64,000 nucleotides of DNA from Chloranthus sessilifolius. Lineage: Eukaryota > Streptophyta > Magnoliopsida > Chloranthales > Chloranthaceae. The number at the start of each line of letters is the position of its first letter. Positions within the stretch are counted from its first letter, which is position 1. The notes under the pieces were generated by a model. That model was not told the origin of the DNA, searched no databases, and saw only the letters and a program-made list of their open reading frames with translations. The position numbers and the translations under genes were made by a program. This document shows positions 59,894-64,000 of this stretch, piece by piece. The stretch covers positions 82,554,097 to 82,618,096 of the forward strand of contig CM037590.1 of the NCBI GenBank assembly GCA_021018995.1. Reading direction: 5' to 3'.

Positions 59894-62395
59894 TGTTGGT
59901 GCGTGCTTTTTTTGGGTTCCTTTCGGTCCCCGTCGAATTAATGGCTCCAATTCTGTCCAAGTGGACTCTAGCAATGCGGCATTTGGAATAGTTGAGGTGA
60001 AAATAAATAATAATAAAAAAGGAGTTTTCTAGGAAGATTCTTAGTTTGTTGCGATCGCCAGCTGCAGATATTTATTGACGCTGCAACACGTCAATGATCA
60101 CGCTTAAGAGCGGGTATGGGTTACTTCTATACTGAATCGTTCGCCTGCGAACGCCAGCAACAGTCTTTTCCTTAATTTAGATAGTTTAATTTCTCTTTTA
60201 TTTCCCTTTATAGTTATAGTTTTGGTCAATTTAGACTTCCCTGATTCTATTGTGAGTTTAGCCGTGTGGTGATCTATTGTAGTTTATTATCCTAGTTCTA
60301 TCAGGAGTCTAGTTAATTTTTACTATTCCTATCCTTATTGAAAGTCTACTTAATTAAGTGTCCTCATGTTACTAGAAGTCCAATTAATTTTAGCCTCCTA
60401 ATTCCATTAGAAGTCTAGTTATGATCAGGTTTCCTAATTGTACTAGGAGTGCACATGTAGAAGTCTTGATGAAACTCTAATTAATTCAAGCATGCTAATT
60501 GTATTAGAATTCTAATTAAATTAGGTATAATAATTCTATTGAAATTCTAATTGAAGCAATTATAACAGTCCTGTTAGAATTCTAATTAAAGTAGAAAACT
60601 AATTTTACTGAAACTCTAATTTAAGTAAAGGAATAAAATTTATTAAAATCTAATTAAAACAAATAAACTAATTTTATTAAAAATCTAATTAAAATAAATA
60701 AACTAATTCTATTAAAGTTCTAATTAAAGAAAGGAATTAACTATACTAAAAATCTAATTGAAGCCATGAAATTAATCATATTAAATTCTAATTAAAGCAA
60801 GGAATTAACCAATTAAAATTAGATTTGAAGAAATTAATCAATCATACTAAAGTCTAATGAACTTGACTAATTAATTATGCTGAAAAAAATAAATCTACTA
60901 ATTAATTATACTAAAAATAAGAAAGAGTGATTAGTTAATTCTAAAATTCCTAAAAAAAGGGGTTTTGGGCCCGTTATGCTCAGGAGGATTGACCTCATTC
61001 CCGAGTACCCTTCGTAAGCTCCCTTGGACAAATCGGATGGCTGAGATTAAAGACAAATTGGATCTCGGACTGTAAAATAGTATTTTTAGATTTTTTGAAA
61101 TTGATTTTAGAATATTAATTATGAATTCAACTATGAATTAGAATTATAAGAACTAAAATTATATTTAGGATTTTTGGGAATATTAAAATGAGGAATTAAA
61201 ATTAAATTTTTAGGACTGAATTCGAGTCTGAAATCAAAAAATCAGATTGCATGATTAAGGACTGGTTCTGAATCGAAGGATTAGAACAAAAAATTAATGA
61301 TAGGACTGTAGATTGAGATTTTAGAATAGAATTAGAGCCTAGGGTCGATGAATTAGAACGCCGGATTAAGGACTGGTTCCGAATTCGGAGAATTAGAATC
61401 AGATATAAAATATTTGCGGTCTTAAAAGGGGGGTGCTACGGTCTCGGATTGAAAATTATAATCTATGATTAAAACTAATAGAAATCCTAAATCTATAGGC
61501 TAGAAACTATGGTCGAAAACTAAAAATTAAATTATTACCTAGGGTTGGGGCTGCGAAGAGAAATATCGAAGATTCGAAGCTTGAATTTCAAAATCATGAC
61601 TAGGTTGCTCTATGGGTTTGTCCTCGGAGTTCTCTGGTTTCAAAATCTAAAAAAAAATCCATTCTCTCTCGTGTTGTGTCCAGTCTCCTCGGTGAATTAG
61701 GAAAAATATCTTTTATAGGTTTTTCTTCAATTATGCACCCTTTTGTAGGCGTTTAAATGAATTACACGCTAGTTTTTTGGCGCTTAATCGCTTTGAGTCG
61801 ATCACCGACTCAGTAAGTGACCGGCTGACTTGCTCAACGAGTTTCCTAGTCCTAATAGTGTTAGGGATAATTACACGCTTGGTAGTATGAGCGCAATCCA
61901 ATTAAGCGTTTCTTTAGAAGCGTTTAATCGAGGAAACTTAGGGGTCAAGGATTGTGAGGCCAGGTCGGGCGTAGGCCAATTGCGCACTGGTGACAGGGCG
62001 TGCAATCCGATTGCTCATCTGCTTTCAGACGTGTGATCGAGTCTCGAATAGGTCTGGGAAAGGAAGTTTGGTCTGAAAGAGGGACTGATTGTGCGTTTGT
62101 GGTCTGGCGTGTAATCGAATTATGCGTGGGGTTTCAAGCGCTTAATTTGGGGTTGTCTGGGTCTGGTCTCTAGACTGAAATACAAGACTATTATTTCAGT
62201 CTGCATTCTGACTATATACTATTATTTTAGTATATAGTCTCCCTACGTTGGGATCTGAACCACAGAGCTATTATTTTAGCCTGTGTTCAGCCATGTACTA
62301 TTATTTCAGTGCCTAGTTCCCACATCAGGGTTATGAGATCAAAGGTTGACCGAACAAAATATATATTTCGAGAGGGCAAAATGGGGGTGTCTACA
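59894..62395 (-). repeat. E7 3' LTR
   Basis: Reading from the minus strand: TGTAGACACC at 62395 to CACCAACA at 59894, 2502 bp. The TATA box is at 61711-61717, the palindromic hairpin at 61795-61811, and the splice-donor-like GTAATAATTTAA near 61535. It is the longest of the four family LTRs and holds more of the TTCTAATTAAA degenerate repeats (60450-60900). Confidence 0.92.
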
Positions 62396-62409
62396 GATGC
62401 CCTTCTTTG
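62396..62409 (-). promoter_or_regulatory. E7 polypurine tract
   Basis: AAAGAAGGGCATC on the minus strand abuts the LTR. It is the same position and wording class as in E2. Confidence 0.78.
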
Positions 62410-64000
62410 GTGCGCTCTTGCGAAGTAAGAACGCGTCGAAGAAGTAGACACCCCTCATTCGAGGTGTCTTCTCGTTTCTCTTGGAATATCACAAATGTGA
62501 AATGTTGACATGATATGCTGAGCTTTCTTATCTATTAGTGCAAGCTCAAATAGAGTATTTATAGGGCAAATGGTAACTGTCAAAGGGCACATTTCGGGTC
62601 TGTGGGTGCATGGTGCATCCCGTTGTAAGGCGCGAGCTAACAAAGGGATTTTACACAATCGAGGGACCGGGGCATCAATCAAATCTCCAAAATAAGGTCC
62701 AAGGGCCGATAATAATAAAATAAAGTATCATGTAATTTCGAAGGCTTTTGCAAGTCATGTTAGACCGGGGCCGTCATTTCTCACACCAATGCGTGTTAGG
62801 TGTTCCTTTTCTAATATGCGTTTATAAGTTCTTAGATTGAATATACTTAATATTTAGTTTTTCAGGGGAATGGTCGATTTATACTGGTAATTGAAGTATG
62901 GGTCTTGTGAAGTGTGCTCAATTGAATTCTGTGCAGTGGCGCGTGCGCTTGATTCATCTGGAGTCAGCCTCTAAGTTGAGAATTCTAGTGCTAATGTATT
63001 TGAATAAATAATTCTATGCAGTGGAGTATGCGCTCGATCGCGAGTTCAGGGGTTGGTCTGTAAATTGAGAATTCTAGTCCTAATGTGTCTAAACTAATGA
63101 TTCTGCGCAGTGGAGTATGTGCTTGATTACAAGTTCATGCGGTCTTAGGAGTTGCAGGTCAGGCTTAAGTGTAATTTATTATGCGCGGGTGATGGGGTGC
63201 TTAATCAATTTTTTTTTGTATTTAAAGAAAGGTGGGTTGGGTCTATTTATCTTATTGCTTTGTTCTTCTCTTCTTCTCTTTTGCTTTATTTTATTTATTT
63301 TTTCTTTTTGTTTTGTTTTGTGAAGTAAAGGTTTTTTTTTTTTAAATAAAGGGGGTTTTGAAAATTTAAAATTTTAAGGATTTTAACTTAAGATCAATTC
63401 TGTGGTAAAATGGTGGAAAACATGGCTTTCAAAACGTCACTGAGCAGATCCACCGATACGAGATTTGTGGACCCGACCGTTATTGTGGTTGTCAAGACAA
63501 CACTTGGCATGCCGGATACTCCGTCTAACCTTCTCGGTGAGTACTAATGATTGTCTCTTATGAGAGGACTACAGTGATTCAAGAGTTGAGAGAGACGAGT
63601 TTTGAAAATATTTGACTTAATCATAACTAACTATATATATACGAGGAATATCGAGTAATTGAAAGGAAAAATTGGTAGTACTTACCTGGGGGTGAGACTT
63701 ACCTAGGTTGTGCGTAGCTTGTGGTAGGATTGGTGATGTTGTAGTGTTATTATGGTACTGTGATGGGACTTTATGGCTATTACTATGGTGCAGTGCTCAG
63801 GATGTGATATCACGATAGGACTTGGGGATTTCTTCCATCCCTTTGGCTGATATGGCAGGGCTTGGCGGTTGTGATACGATGTCTTAGGAGAAATGATATT
63901 ACGATGGGACCTGGGGATTCTCCCTTTCTTTGGCTGCGTGCTGGGTGAGTCCTAGTGGGATGTGGGGATCAATTCGGGAGAGAGAGAGAGACTTTTGCCT
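62410..64000 (-). mobile_element. E7 3' internal region
   Basis: No gene is visible. It holds three tandem repeats of about 85 bp (62926-63190), a conserved block (63400-63660), tandem splice donors (63685/63702), a GTCCCATCGC array in reverse (about 63764-63960), and a (GA)n tract at 63980-63994. Confidence 0.7.
62926..63190 (-). repeat. Three tandem repeats of about 85 bp
   Basis: ATTCTGTGCAGTGG at 62926, ATTCTATGCAGTGG at 63011 and ATTCTGCGCAGTGG at 63100, spacings 85 and 89. E2 has two shorter units 68 bp apart at the same place, so copy number varies between elements. Confidence 0.82.

Larger units (their letters stand above)
59894..64000 (-). mobile_element. E7: minus-strand copy of the E1/E2 family in Tekay
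   Basis: The 3' LTR (59894-62395) and 1.6 kb of 3' internal region are present; the rest is off the right edge. The internal part is collinear with E2 28399-26800 in reverse. The Tekay sequence GATAC lies at the left border. Confidence 0.93.

Noticed and set aside
63117-63323. 68-codon plus-strand frame with hydrophobic tail
   Set aside because: T-rich stretch of a minus-strand element's untranslated region.
1-64000. tRNA, rRNA or organelle DNA insertions
   Set aside because: No cloverleaf or organelle gene wording noticed on either strand; a tRNAscan-SE run would settle it.

Overview
The window looks like repeat-dense, probably pericentromeric, heterochromatin of a flowering plant. I find no ordinary host gene, tRNA, rRNA or CRISPR. 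Almost every base belongs to Ty3/gypsy LTR retrotransposons of three plant lineages. These are Tat (Ogre/Retand-like, with a second RNase H and a very long 3' internal region), Athila (with a post-pol env-like reading frame) and Tekay/Del chromovirus (initiator-Met-tRNA primer site). All are fossils with many breaks; none has a complete gag-pol.

Layout. E1 (1-9879, resuming 30820-32322) is an old plus-strand Tat element whose start is off the left edge. E2 (9880-30814) is a complete-length member of the same family, about 20.9 kb, nested inside E1. Its LTRs are about 2.4 kb and a near-perfect 5-bp target duplication (GTGAC/ATGAC) flanks it. E3 (32323-34343) is a third LTR of this family, cut off on its right. 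E4 (34344-47588) is an Athila element lacking its left end. It holds the end of gag, then protease, RT, RNase H, integrase, an env-like frame and a probable 3' LTR. E5 (47589-54829) is a second Tat family, a gag-pol fragment. E6 (54830-59893) is a Tekay element with a 5' LTR, a primer site, gag, protease, RT and RNase H. E7 (59894-64000, running off the right edge) is a minus-strand copy of the E1/E2 family inserted into E6.

The most interesting part is the 3' internal region of the E1/E2/E7 family (about 7 kb in E2). It is not inert. It carries minus-strand units with their own TATA boxes, preceded by the same GCGCGTAATT-type motif arrays that precede the LTR TATA box. In E1 an antisense gene is split by several clean GT-AG spacers of about 76-104 bp. 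A TGGGGCATTTTT motif recurs downstream of each unit, in the transcriptional orientation. There are also copy-number-variable tandem repeats and a tandem pair of perfect splice donors kept in two copies. Between the G-patch and RT the polyprotein carries a duplicated CPW...CxxC motif that I do not recognise from any named family. The picture is a retroelement family read from both strands, with sense gag-pol converging on antisense accessory genes.
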